Assembly (NCBI GenBank): GCA_030536555.1
Contig: JAUNPU010000014.1
Span: 1 to 64,000, forward strand
Length of the DNA: 64,000 bases
Direction of reading: 5' to 3'
DNA from: Eubacteriales bacterium
GTDB taxonomy: Bacteria; Bacillota; Clostridia; Lachnospirales; Lachnospiraceae
Shown here: one piece after another, positions 51,795-61,780 of the stretch
Numbering within the stretch: position 1 is the stretch's first letter
How the letters are laid out: the number at the start of each line of letters is the position of its first letter
The notes under the pieces: generated by a model
Databases searched by the model: none
The model's input: only the letters and a program-made list of their open reading frames with translations
Told to the model about the DNA's origin: nothing
Program-made: the position numbers and the translations under genes

Positions 51795-52637
51795 TTATCT
51801 CAGCTCCGTGGTCGGGATATTGTCCATATCGTCAAATGCCTGGTTCTCGCCGCCCATAGCCCAGATGAAGGTGTAGTTGCTGGTACCTGCACCGGAATGG
51901 ATGCTCCAGGACGGGCTGATGACAGCCTGCTCGTTCTGCATCACGATGTGACGGGTCTCATTGCCCTCGCCCATCATATGGAATACCACGTTGTTCTCCG
52001 GAATCTCAAAATACATGTAGATCTCCATACGTCTCTCATGAGTGTGGGACGGCATGGTGTTCCATACGCTGCCCGGATCCAGTACGGTCATACCCATGGA
52101 CAACTGGCAGGTCTCCAGCACGTCCGGATGAATGAACTGGTTGATGGTACGCTTGTTGGAGGTCTCCATAGCGCCAAGCGGTCTCTTGGCAGCCTTCTCG
52201 ATCGGAATAAAGGTAGTCTTGCATGCCTTGTGAGCCGGTGCACTTACCATGTAGAACTTGGCTGGATGCTCTGCATCATCACTGGCAAAGGTCACTTCTT
52301 TGGTGCCCTTGGTGATGTATAAGCAGTCCTTGTAGCCCATCTTGAAGGTCTCGCCGTCAGCCACGATGGTGCCTGCGCCGCCGATGTTGAAGATACCGAT
52401 CTCTCTTCTCTCCAGGAAGTACTGAGTACCGAAGTTTGCCCAGATATCAATGCCCTTGTCGATGGAAACCACCTCAGTAGTCGGCATGCAGCCCAGGGTC
52501 ACCATACGGTCTACGTGGGAGTATACAGCCACCACTTCGTTGGCAACATACAGGTTCTCGATCAGGAACTCCTGGCGGGTCTCCTCGGTGGTATAGCGTT
52601 TGAAATCTCTCTGATTTGCAGAATAGCGAATATCCAT
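51795..52637 (-). CDS. kduI: 5-dehydro-4-deoxy-D-glucuronate isomerase
   Basis: 280 residues, standard KduI size. The zinc-binding cupin core has the histidines in MPSHTHERRMEIYMYFE and the end SIHSGAGTSNYTFIWAMGGEN is characteristic. It isomerises 4-deoxy-L-threo-5-hexosulose uronate, from pectin or glycosaminoglycan breakdown, to 3-deoxy-D-glycero-2,5-hexodiulosonate. kduD is not next to it. It has its own promoter and a CTTCAA repeat array upstream. Confidence 0.94.
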   Translation of the reverse strand: MDIRYSANQRDFKRYTTEETRQEFLIENLYVANEVVAVYSHVDRMVTLGCMPTTEVVSIDKGIDIWANFGTQYFLERREIGIFNIGGAGTIVADGETFKMGYKDCLYITKGTKEVTFASDDAEHPAKFYMVSAPAHKACKTTFIPIEKAAKRPLGAMETSNKRTINQFIHPDVLETCQLSMGMTVLDPGSVWNTMPSHTHERRMEIYMYFEIPENNVVFHMMGEGNETRHIVMQNEQAVISPSWSIHSGAGTSNYTFIWAMGGENQAFDDMDNIPTTELR

Positions 52638-52677
52638 TTACAATGTCCTCCATATAGTTTGTTCATAACTACCTTCT

Positions 52678-52705
52678 ATTATAGTGAAATTCTGAAAATA
52701 TGCAA
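52678..52705 (-). promoter_or_regulatory. Promoter of kduI
   Basis: On the minus strand TTGCAT (52705-52700), 16 bases, and a perfect TATAAT (52683-52678), about 40 bases upstream of the ATG. Confidence 0.65.
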
Positions 52706-52789
52706 TATAACATTCCCCGAAAACTTGTATGAAACTCAGATTTCAGTTTATTTCAATTCGGGGGCAATCAATATTCCCCTGCCTCATTT

Positions 52790-52850
52790 ACTTCAATAAC
52801 TTCAATATAACTTCAAAGTCGCTTCAATATAACTTCACTGTCATTTGAAG
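52790..52850. repeat. Phased CTTCAA repeat array upstream of kduI
   Basis: CTTCA(A) occurs at 52791, 52800, 52811, 52822 and 52833 (spacings 9, 11, 11, 11), and once inverted as TTGAAG at 52845. Near-helical spacing puts the sites on one face of the DNA. They lie 85-145 bases upstream of the kduI -35 box. The remaining parts of the 310-base gap hold only the kduI promoter and the bgl terminator. Confidence 0.7.
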
Positions 52851-52905
52851 TAGTTGTTTATTGTTCCCAAATTCATACCGTTTAACCCTAAAATCATTTC
52901 TATTG

Positions 52906-52936
52906 AAAAAAAGGGCATCCGGCAAACCGGACGCCC
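52906..52936 (-). terminator. Terminator of the sulfatase/bgl operon
   Basis: GGGC-AT-CCGG (52913-52922) and CCGG-AC-GCCC (52927-52936) pair with one wobble around CAAA. Seven A residues (52906-52912) give a T7 tract on the minus strand. Confidence 0.85.
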
Positions 52937-52946
52937 AAAATTTATT

Positions 52947-54371
<1,425 letters not shown>

Positions 54372-55769
54372 TTATTTTACTTCTGCATTTTCATCAAATC
54401 CCAATACCAGCGTTATGACAAAGGATACAGCACAGGAAATCGCCAAAGCAATCAATCCGTTGACCAGATTTGCTGAAGTCGGTCCGATTAATGCCGGGAT
54501 TCCAAATATTCCGGTACTTCCGACCATCGCATATGCGTAAGTATGGGTAAGTCCAAAATAACATCCTGATGCAAAGCCTCCGCAAATCACAGCGATTAAC
54601 GGACGCTTGTATTTCATCAGAATACCATATAAGCTTGGCTCTGTAACGCCGCCTAACAACGCAGTAATCGCACATGTAAAAGCAGATGCCTTATTCTCAG
54701 CAGCTTTGCATTTCAAAGCAACTGCCAGACATGCAAATCCGGAACCGAACACATATCCCATTCCGGTAACAAGGAAAAACGGCTCATAACCAGTCTCAGA
54801 CAACGTGCCGATTGCAAACGGCATCAGTGAAGTATGCATGCCGGTAAAAATCAGCAGCGGGCGAAGCGCACCCATAATTCCCATGCCGATAAATCCGAAT
54901 TTGTTATATACGAACATCAGACCTGCTGCCATATAGTTTCCAAGAATCACACCTAACGGTCCAATTGCAGTAATCGCAACCGGAACCATAATCAGCAGCG
55001 TTAATGTCGGAAGCAATACCGTACGCAAAATCTCCGGAATCACTTTCTTCAGTGCTGCTTCCACTTTCGCCAGTACCCATACAATCATAATTGACGGAAG
55101 CACAGTAGACGGATAATTAGCTTTTGTAATCGGCAGACCGAATACTGTGTTGATGGTACCATCCGCCACTCCGTTGGCAAATGCAGGGAGCAGCAGAAAT
55201 GCACAGACTAACGCTGACATCGAAATACTTGCATGGAATTTCTTTGCTGCGTTAATACCAATAAATACCGGAAGGAAGTAGAATGATGCCTCACCGATAT
55301 TCAATAATATCAAATAAGTAGAATTGTCCGGCTGCATCATACCGCCTTTTAAAAGCAGCATTGCTATAACCTTAAACATACCTCCGCCAATCAGAATCGG
55401 AAGTGCCGGAACAATGGAGCTTACAATACCGTCTATCATTGCTGCGCCAACCTTTTTGAGCTGAAAGCCCTGCTTTTCTTTATCGGATGCTGCCGGCTTC
55501 TCCTCTACGCTTTCACCCTCGAAATTGCCAAGCTTTAATGTCTCTGCGTAAACATCGCCAACCTTCTGACCGATGATGACCTGATACTGTCCGTTCTGAA
55601 CTTTGACACCTACTACACCTTTCACTGCCTCTACTGCCTTGGTGTCTGCAAGACTCTGGTCCTTCAGCGTGAAGCGAAGCCTGGTAACGCAATGCATGAC
55701 ATTGGATACATTCTCCATTCCTCCAATCCGTTCCAAAATCTCTGATGCCATTCTCTGATTATCATTCAT
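54372..55769 (-). CDS. PTS beta-glucoside EIIBC without IIA domain
   Basis: About 465 residues. IIB domain at 1-90 with the phosphocysteine in NVMHCVTRLRF; IIC domain afterwards with about ten membrane helices and motif FTGMHTSLMP. BglP-type proteins usually end with a IIA domain of 150 residues; here the chain stops right after IIC, so EIIA must come from elsewhere. The ATG at 55769 has AGGAGG 8 bases upstream; the in-frame ATG two codons earlier lies too close to it. Confidence 0.92.
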   Translation of the reverse strand: MNDNQRMASEILERIGGMENVSNVMHCVTRLRFTLKDQSLADTKAVEAVKGVVGVKVQNGQYQVIIGQKVGDVYAETLKLGNFEGESVEEKPAASDKEKQGFQLKKVGAAMIDGIVSSIVPALPILIGGGMFKVIAMLLLKGGMMQPDNSTYLILLNIGEASFYFLPVFIGINAAKKFHASISMSALVCAFLLLPAFANGVADGTINTVFGLPITKANYPSTVLPSIMIVWVLAKVEAALKKVIPEILRTVLLPTLTLLIMVPVAITAIGPLGVILGNYMAAGLMFVYNKFGFIGMGIMGALRPLLIFTGMHTSLMPFAIGTLSETGYEPFFLVTGMGYVFGSGFACLAVALKCKAAENKASAFTCAITALLGGVTEPSLYGILMKYKRPLIAVICGGFASGCYFGLTHTYAYAMVGSTGIFGIPALIGPTSANLVNGLIALAISCAVSFVITLVLGFDENAEVK

Positions 55770-55784
55770 AACCATTCCCTCCTT

Positions 55785-57293
55785 TTACATTCTCAAATCA
55801 CGTCGATCCGGTACAATATCGCCTGTTGCTACCAGATGTTCCATGATTTTAAGTTTCATCTCCAATACCTCATTTGCATACGCCGGGTCATCAATCCGAT
55901 TATCCAGTTCCTGTGGATCCAGCGCAAGATTATAAAGCTCGTCCTTCTCATAGAGCCGGTAAACATATTTCAAATCGCCAACTCTTACCATTACTGCCTT
56001 GGTATGCTCCGGACCTTCCTGCGCCTGCGTGTCCAGACGCGGCCAGTAATGAGACTCCGGTCCATGTCCGAGTTCCATTGCCCACCGCTCGCCATGGATA
56101 CGTCCTCCTTCACAGAATACCGCTTCTCTATGGTTTTCTTCTCCTGCAAGAACCGGAAGAAGTGATTTGCCGAACTGGACATATTCTGTCCGGACTCCCG
56201 TCATATCACAGACTGTCTCTGTCAAATCCACAAGCTCTACCAATGCCTTTGTAACCCTTGGTTTCACCGGGAACTGCTTTGCAGGCTTGATAATCAGTGG
56301 TACATTTGTGACCGGATCCTCAAAGCAGTTCTGAACCTTCTCTGCAATATCGTAATCGCCCGTATAATCTCCATGATCCGAGAATACAAAAATACTGGTA
56401 TCATCATACATACCGCATTCCTTCAGCTTATCAGTCACCATGCCATACTGATGGTCAAATCTCGATACCATAGCAAGATAAACCGCACGCATTTCATCAA
56501 AGTTTTCTTCTCCCCACGCAGACAGATTCTGTTTTCTGGCAATCTCTTTCAACATACTTGGCTTGCCGTCAAGTTTCTGCGCTCCCGGTCTTCTCGGCAC
56601 AAGCTTTTTCCGGTCGATCATACTGAACCAAGGATCCTCACACATATACGGAGGATGCGGATACATTAACGTGATATAAAGGAAAAATGGTTTCCCTTCT
56701 GGTTCCTTCGACTTTTCTTCCAGATATTCCATCGCCTGTGCAATGCAGCTCCAGTCATACCCGCCGAAATAAGCATCCGGACCTGATGCCTGTTCCAGAT
56801 CTACTTTTCCAGTAAAAAACGAATAGTATCCAGGTATCTTCATTGCTTCCTTCTGTGCTTCGGTAATCTCCTTTTTCGGTTTCGGCGGCTTCGGTACCGC
56901 CACAGCAGATTTTTGATTTCCTTCCTTAAACCCATCGTAGTAACGGTCACAGAACTCTTCTTTTGACCGGTCTGCCGGAATCACATCATTTCTTCCGACC
57001 CATATAACCTCATAACCGTTTTCCTTCATAGTTCGCAAAAAATTCGGCTCACCAGGATTCTGAAGATAATGGATTGTGCGGTGTCCTGTCGTGTGCGGAT
57101 ACAGTCCAGTCAGGAAACTGCATCGAGACGGAACGCACACTGGATTCTGACAGTACGCGTTTGCAAACGACACACCTTCTTCCGCCGCCACATCCAGATT
57201 AGGTGTGATTGCTGCCGGATTTCCCATGTGTGCCATAGAATCACATCGCATTTGATCCGCCACAAAATACACAATGTTTGGTTTCTTTCCCAT
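55785..57293 (-). CDS. Cytoplasmic sulfatase
   Basis: 502 residues of the alkaline-phosphatase-like sulfatase family. The cysteine to be converted to formylglycine is C53 in the motif CVPSR, and metal residues are seen in VADQMRCDS (D13) and FVFSDHGDYTGD. No signal peptide is present, so the enzyme should act in the cytoplasm. A maturase (anSME) is not in the window. The gene sits between licT and the PTS permease with AAGGAGG upstream, hence it probably desulfates an imported phosphorylated glycoside. Confidence 0.9.
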   Translation of the reverse strand: MGKKPNIVYFVADQMRCDSMAHMGNPAAITPNLDVAAEEGVSFANAYCQNPVCVPSRCSFLTGLYPHTTGHRTIHYLQNPGEPNFLRTMKENGYEVIWVGRNDVIPADRSKEEFCDRYYDGFKEGNQKSAVAVPKPPKPKKEITEAQKEAMKIPGYYSFFTGKVDLEQASGPDAYFGGYDWSCIAQAMEYLEEKSKEPEGKPFFLYITLMYPHPPYMCEDPWFSMIDRKKLVPRRPGAQKLDGKPSMLKEIARKQNLSAWGEENFDEMRAVYLAMVSRFDHQYGMVTDKLKECGMYDDTSIFVFSDHGDYTGDYDIAEKVQNCFEDPVTNVPLIIKPAKQFPVKPRVTKALVELVDLTETVCDMTGVRTEYVQFGKSLLPVLAGEENHREAVFCEGGRIHGERWAMELGHGPESHYWPRLDTQAQEGPEHTKAVMVRVGDLKYVYRLYEKDELYNLALDPQELDNRIDDPAYANEVLEMKLKIMEHLVATGDIVPDRRDLRM

Positions 57294-57318
57294 AGAAATA
57301 CCTCCTTAAAATATAAAA

Positions 57319-57366
57319 ACCTCATGCGAAAAAAGGATTGGGAAATCCTGTTTTTACGCATGAGGT
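57319..57366 (-). terminator. Conditional terminator before the sulfatase gene
   Basis: ACCTCATGCG (57319-57328 on the plus strand) and CGCATGAGGT (57357-57366) form the outer stem, with an inner AGGATT/AATCCT stem. TTTTTATATTTT follows on the minus strand. The proximal arm overlaps the RAT at 57363-57390, so LicT bound to the RAT would block it. Confidence 0.88.
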
Positions 57367-57390
57367 AATGCCCTTAACGGTTACAACCCT
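57363..57390 (-). promoter_or_regulatory. RAT antiterminator site overlapping the licT stop codon
   Basis: The minus strand reads AGGGTTGTAACC then GTTAAGGGCATTACCT, the same layout as the RAT upstream of licT (AGGATTGTTAC...GGCATTACCT). The licT TAA (57376-57374) lies inside it. Confidence 0.8.
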
Positions 57391-58204
57391 CGCTGTTACG
57401 TAGTCTATTCATATAAATCATTAAATAAGTAATCTCTTCACTGCTGCATTTCTTACCATACAGTTCTTCTAAAAATCCAGTAACTTTTAATGTACAGGTA
57501 TAAATTTCTGGAGAACCAGTTTTTAAGTACTCATAAATCTCGCTGTTCTTATAGGTAAACTGTTCTCCCTCTTTCATTCGTTTCAGCAAATACCGAACAT
57601 GACCACTGAACCGGTAAAAGATAAAATCGCTTCTATTTACTCTCAGATTCAGTTCTGCCTCAATCATCTCTGTAATCTTTTCCAAAACCTGTTCGATTTC
57701 CTGTTCCCCTGGTTTTTCTGAATCCCCAAGACAATTGATAAAATGGAGCGCCACTCCGACTTCCTCTTCCTGTGGAAGTTGTACCTTCATTCTGTCATTT
57801 ACCAGCTTCAACGCATATCTTCCCAATTCCAGTTCATGCGGATAAAGGTGTTCTACATCATAAGTAAATGGCATCGTTACTCTGATTCCCTTTTCCAGTC
57901 GTTCCAGTGCAAAGTTGATATGATCCGCCATGCTGAACACGATATTAGAGGGCAGCTCCTGTGCAAGCATCATTCTCGCTTTTGTTATGACACTGTCAGA
58001 TATTTCAAATATCTCCTCTGGTATTTCTTTCAACAAATTCAGATATTTCTTATCAATATCATAATATGTTCTAGTGATGTCAGCCAGTTTTACTTCATAT
58101 GGCATTTTCGGAAAGCCGATTCCCTTTCCAAAAGCCACCACTTCATTCCCACACTGATCTACGCACAGTGCGACATTATTATTCAATTTCTTCAGTGCTT
58201 TCAC
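57374..58204 (-). CDS. licT: BglG/LicT-family transcription antiterminator
   Basis: 276 residues. The N-terminal RNA-binding CAT domain (1-57) starts KALKKLNNNVALCVDQCGNE and contains GKGIGFPKMPYE. PRD1 (about 65-170) and PRD2 (about 170-276) contain histidines for PTS phosphorylation (DVEHLYPHELELGRYAL; FSGHVRYLL). It binds RAT RNA hairpins and prevents termination when the PTS substrate is present. A GTG start is used with GGGAGA 6 bases upstream. Confidence 0.94.
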   Translation of the reverse strand: MKALKKLNNNVALCVDQCGNEVVAFGKGIGFPKMPYEVKLADITRTYYDIDKKYLNLLKEIPEEIFEISDSVITKARMMLAQELPSNIVFSMADHINFALERLEKGIRVTMPFTYDVEHLYPHELELGRYALKLVNDRMKVQLPQEEEVGVALHFINCLGDSEKPGEQEIEQVLEKITEMIEAELNLRVNRSDFIFYRFSGHVRYLLKRMKEGEQFTYKNSEIYEYLKTGSPEIYTCTLKVTGFLEELYGKKCSSEEITYLMIYMNRLRNSEGCNR

Positions 58205-58262
58205 ATCGTTCTCCCAAAATAAAAAAGCTCCTACAAGTATACACTAAATCCATTTACGAATT

Positions 58263-58290
58263 AGGTAATGCCTGCAAGAGTAACAATCCT
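58263..58290 (-). promoter_or_regulatory. RAT antiterminator site upstream of licT
   Basis: The minus strand reads AGGATTGTTACTC then TTGCAGGCATTACCT, a near-classic LicT/SacY-type RAT. It lies about 60 bases before the GTG. A T-run (TTTTTTATTTT) precedes the ribosome binding site, but I found no convincing terminator stem next to it. Confidence 0.85.
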
Positions 58291-58296
58291 TTTATA

Positions 58297-58325
58297 ATAA
58301 TACCATTCTTATCTTTATTTGTCTA
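58297..58325 (-). promoter_or_regulatory. Promoter of the licT operon
   Basis: On the minus strand TAGACA (58325-58320), 17 bases, TATTAT (58302-58297). Transcription would start just before the RAT. The rest of the gap to 58440 is AT-rich with nothing recognised. Confidence 0.75.
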
Positions 58326-58443
58326 TTATGATATTGATGAATATATTTCATGTTTTTTGTGCACTTTTCACAGATTTTATTTGGCAAAGTGATATTCCAT
58401 GCATTTGGCACTTCTCCACATATAATTCATCGCTGAGATTATA

Positions 58444-58475
58444 AGAGGTATCCGGCAAGCACCCCGGATACCTCT
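58444..58475 (-). terminator. Terminator of the ABC importer operon
   Basis: AGAGGTATCCGG (58444-58455) and CCGGATACCTCT (58464-58475) form a 12-bp perfect stem, 23 bases past the stop of the binding-protein gene. The T-tract is weak (CTTATAAT). Confidence 0.75.
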
Positions 58476-58497
58476 AAAATCATCACTTTATGATTGA

Positions 58498-59601
58498 TTA
58501 TTTGTTGTTAGCGTCATATGCTTCCTGCATCACATCGAACAACACGTAGTTGTCAACCGGAACCTCCTCGGTCAGACGTCCGCCGTCGATGAATACCTTC
58601 TGCTGGTTCTCGTAGTAGTTCTTGATGGTGCCGTCTGCCAGGCCCTTGCCGACGAACTCACCAGTCAGACCCCAGTTGCCCTCACCAGTACATGCCAGCA
58701 TGATGGACTCGTCAACTTCACACTGTTTTGCAACCAGCTTTGCAACCTCGTCGATGTTTGCGGAACGGTAGTCAGCCGCTTTCTGCAGTGCTCTGGAGAA
58801 GCGAACCAGGATATCATGGTTTGCATCTGCATATTTCTGGCTGGTGATGAAGCTGGACGGGAACGTTACCTGCTCCACATAATCATTGTTGTTTGCAAGC
58901 ATAATCGCTTTGTCACCCAGAGCATCCATGATGGTTGCAGTTCCCGGAGACCAGGTTGCACATGCATCCACATTGCCGCTTACCATCGCAGACACGATGC
59001 CGTTGGCATCCATCTCCACAGCTTCAATATCATCCTGAGTCATGCCCACAGACTGCAGTGCCATGTTCAGAATGATTTCTGCGGAAGTACCGCTTGTCAC
59101 CGCTACGGTCTTGCCCTTCAGCTCCTCAATGCTGCCTACGCCCTTGTCGGTATTACCGATCACTGCGTCTGCGAGGCTGGTTGCATCGATCTGGAAGATC
59201 ACTGCCTCCCCCTCTGCACACAGAGCATGAGCGCCATGACCAATCTGGGAAATGTCGATGTCGCCGGACGCCATCGCTGCAATCTCAGCCGGGCCGCCCT
59301 GGAACTCTACCATGGAAACATCAAGCCCCATTTCCTCAAAGAAACCTTTGTCGCGTGCAGTAACTGCCAGAGACGCACTGCCCATATTCGGCATGTAAGC
59401 CAGTCTTACCTTTGCAGTCTCAAAGGTCTCTGCTGCTTCCGTCTCCGGTGCCTCTGTCTTTGCCTCGGAAGCTGCCTCCGTTGCTGCAGGCGCTGCGGTG
59501 GTTGCCGGTGCTGCGGTCTCAGCCGGCTTGCTGCCGCCGCATGCGGTCAGAGATGCGATTGCCAGTGCGGTTCCTGCTAATAATGCCATTCTTCTCTTCA
59601 T
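58498..59601 (-). CDS. ABC substrate-binding lipoprotein, SsuA/TauA-like
   Basis: About 367 residues. The lipoprotein signal has the lipobox LTAC, followed by an Ala/Thr/Glu-rich linker (about 25-60). The NMT1/SsuA-like domain begins at VRLAYMPNMGSASLAVTARDKG. VAVTSGTSAEIILNMALQ is the usual hinge segment. Substrates of this family include aliphatic sulfonates, nitrate, taurine and thiamine precursors; the ligand is not clear here. The start at 59601 follows GGGGAGG; an ATG at 59643 is less likely. Confidence 0.88.
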   Translation of the reverse strand: MKRRMALLAGTALAIASLTACGGSKPAETAAPATTAAPAATEAASEAKTEAPETEAAETFETAKVRLAYMPNMGSASLAVTARDKGFFEEMGLDVSMVEFQGGPAEIAAMASGDIDISQIGHGAHALCAEGEAVIFQIDATSLADAVIGNTDKGVGSIEELKGKTVAVTSGTSAEIILNMALQSVGMTQDDIEAVEMDANGIVSAMVSGNVDACATWSPGTATIMDALGDKAIMLANNNDYVEQVTFPSSFITSQKYADANHDILVRFSRALQKAADYRSANIDEVAKLVAKQCEVDESIMLACTGEGNWGLTGEFVGKGLADGTIKNYYENQQKVFIDGGRLTEEVPVDNYVLFDVMQEAYDANNK

Positions 59602-59642
59602 TGTGTTATCCTCCCCATAATGAGCATTTATTTTACTTTTCA

Positions 59643-60434
59643 TTACTTTCTTACTTCCAGATACTCCTGATATACCTGTGACCAGATATAGGTCTTTAAA
59701 TCCAGGAACGGCAGGGTATTCTTGGTCTCCTGATCTCTCGGATACGGGATATTGATGTCCACGATCTTCTTGATACGTCCCGGTCTTGCACTCATGATGA
59801 TAACCTTCTGTGCCAGAATGATCGCCTCCTCCACGTCGTGGGTGATGAAGAAGCAGGTCTTTTTCTCCTTCTGCCAGGTCTGCAGAAGCTCCGTCTGCAG
59901 CTGGGTTCTGGTCTGTGCATCCAGTGCGCCAAACGGCTCATCCATCAGAAGCACCTCCGGGTTCACCGCGTATGCTCTCGCAATTGCAACACGCTGCTTC
60001 ATACCGCCGGAAAGCTCCTTCGGATAAGAGTTGGCGAACTGCTCCAGATCTACCATCTTTAAATATTTCATGGCTTCTGCAGTTGCCTGCTCGCCCTTGA
60101 TTCCCTTTAAGTTCAGACCGAACTCTACGTTCTTTAATACGGTCAGCCACGGGAACAGTGCATACTGCTGGAATACCACGCCGCGCTCCGGTCCCGGTCC
60201 GTCCACAGCCTTGCCGTCCACATATACATTGCCGGAGGTCGGCTCCAGAAGACCTGCGATGATATTTAACAGGGTGGATTTTCCACATCCGGAAGGTCCT
60301 ACCACACAGATAAATTCATTCTCCTTGATCTCCAGATTGACACCGTTCAGTGCAACCATCTCTCCCTTGCTGGAGCTGTATTTCTTTACAACATTATCAA
60401 TCTTTACCTTTACCTTTGCATCGTTTCCTGCCAT
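59643..60434 (-). CDS. ABC ATP-binding protein, SsuB/TauB-like
   Basis: 263 residues. Walker A is GPSGCGKSTLLNIIAG, signature LSGGMKQRVAIARA and Walker B LLMDEPFGALD, followed by DVEEAIILAQKV. This is the nitrate/sulfonate/taurine ATPase type. It overlaps the permease gene by 25 bases and is followed by the binding protein 41 bases later. Confidence 0.93.
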   Translation of the reverse strand: MAGNDAKVKVKIDNVVKKYSSSKGEMVALNGVNLEIKENEFICVVGPSGCGKSTLLNIIAGLLEPTSGNVYVDGKAVDGPGPERGVVFQQYALFPWLTVLKNVEFGLNLKGIKGEQATAEAMKYLKMVDLEQFANSYPKELSGGMKQRVAIARAYAVNPEVLLMDEPFGALDAQTRTQLQTELLQTWQKEKKTCFFITHDVEEAIILAQKVIIMSARPGRIKKIVDINIPYPRDQETKNTLPFLDLKTYIWSQVYQEYLEVRK

Positions 60435-61198
60435 CCCGTCAACTTCCTTTCTAAGAATCTTACGATCTGTTCAAATGTCAATCCGATGATACCGATAATC
60501 AGGATGCCCATCAGCACCGTAGCCATATCGTAATAGCCCTGCGCCTTCTGGATCATCATGCCAAGTCCCTTGGAGGAACCGGTCAGCTCTGCCGCGATCA
60601 GCGTCGTCAGAGAAGTGGAAAGACCCAGTCTTGCACCAACCAGAATGAACGGGGTGGATGCAGGAATAACTACCTTGAAGAAGATGTCCTTATCTGTTGC
60701 ACCAAGAACTCTTGCTGCCTTGATCAGGGTTACATCTACGTTGCACACGCCCTGATAGATGGTAACTACCAGCACCAGGAAGGATGCGATGAAGATAACG
60801 ATGATCTTCGCCTCCTCGCCTACACCTGCGCCTGCGATAACCAGCGGGATGTATGCTAACGGCGGAATGTTTCTTACGAACTGGATCCACGGTGCCACCA
60901 GGTTGCGGATCGGCTCATACCATCCCATCAGGAATGCTACCGGAATCGAAGCCACGAAGCCGCACAGGAATCCGACGATGACACGGAACAGGCTGATGTA
61001 GATATGCGGCCATAAGGTTCCGTCCTGTAACTTTGCTACCAATTTCCCGAATACTTCCCACGGCTCAGCGAAGATAACGCCGCCGGCTTCCGTAGAAGCA
61101 ATCAGGATCCACAGCAGAAACGCGGTAACCACGGAAATCACGATCCATGCATTTGCCGGGATCTGCTGCAGAGCTGATGATTTTTTCTTGTTCCCCAT
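60410..61198 (-). CDS. ABC permease, SsuC/TauC-like
   Basis: About 262 residues with six membrane segments. The cytoplasmic EAA-like loop reads ALIKAARVLGATDKDIFFKVVIPASTP. With the next two genes it forms a complete importer. The ATG at 61198 has GGGAGGAGG upstream; the longer reading from 61291 adds unrelated residues. No promoter is clear in the 175-base gap upstream. Confidence 0.93.
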   Translation of the reverse strand: MGNKKKSSALQQIPANAWIVISVVTAFLLWILIASTEAGGVIFAEPWEVFGKLVAKLQDGTLWPHIYISLFRVIVGFLCGFVASIPVAFLMGWYEPIRNLVAPWIQFVRNIPPLAYIPLVIAGAGVGEEAKIIVIFIASFLVLVVTIYQGVCNVDVTLIKAARVLGATDKDIFFKVVIPASTPFILVGARLGLSTSLTTLIAAELTGSSKGLGMMIQKAQGYYDMATVLMGILIIGIIGLTFEQIVRFLERKLTGWQETMQR

Positions 61199-61372
61199 AC
61201 AAAAATCCTCCTCCCAGATATTGGGTTTCTTTACTTGTTGATGTAAGTGTAACCCATTTTTCCTGATCTGGGGAGGGGGATATTTTATCATACTTTTTTG
61301 AAAGAATTATCTGAGATGTAACTGTTATTTTCCCAGCGCCTCTATGTCATATATCATCTTTTGTATATTCAC

Positions 61373-61696
61373 TCAAAACACCTCCATCTGAATGGTACCC
61401 ATAACCAGCTTCGTCTTTGGTAACTGTTCCGCATACTCCTCTACAAGTTGAAAATCAAGATCATAAATCAGTTTCCGATAGTTTCCGATTATTTCTTTGT
61501 AATAATCAAACGGAAGATGCCTTTTATAGCGAATAAGTTCTATAAGCAACCGCTCTTTTGAGAAAATCTGAATATCATCGCCATTGTATCTCAGACTTTC
61601 CACCCCCAAACTCAAACTGCTGTTATTATCAAAAACCTGTTTCACATTCTTGTTTTTGATTTTTGCAGCATCTTTGTCCGTATTTCTCCCAGACAA
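61373..61696 (-). pseudogene. AbiEi-like antitoxin/regulator, C-terminal remnant
   Basis: 107 residues with AT-rich codons. The segment YNGDDIQIFSKERLLIELIR and FDYYKEIIGNYRK, ending in LVMGTIQMEVF, matches from memory the C-terminal part of AbiEi-type antitoxin proteins of type IV toxin-antitoxin systems. These are normally about 190-200 residues with an N-terminal winged helix, which is missing. The toxin gene AbiEii is not adjacent. I read it as a decayed insertion. Confidence 0.5.
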
Positions 61697-61728
61697 CTAC
61701 ATTATAACACCAGCACATATCAAAAAGA

Positions 61729-61755
61729 AAGAGCCAATCTTCCCAATCAGCTCTT
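61729..61755 (-). terminator. Terminator of the aldolase gene
   Basis: AAGAGC (61729-61734) and GCTCTT (61750-61755) with an inner stem; TTTCTTTTTG follows on the minus strand. Confidence 0.7.
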
Positions 61756-61780
61756 CCTCAATATTTTTACAGAAAATCAA

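Noticed and set aside
55785..57293. Secreted sulfatase
   Set aside because: No signal peptide or lipobox is visible at the N-terminus (MGKKPNIVYFVADQ), and the ribosome binding site fixes this start.
58205..58262. Terminator paired with the first RAT upstream of licT
   Set aside because: A T-run is present, but I could not find a stable complementary stem overlapping the RAT. The site is reported as a RAT only.
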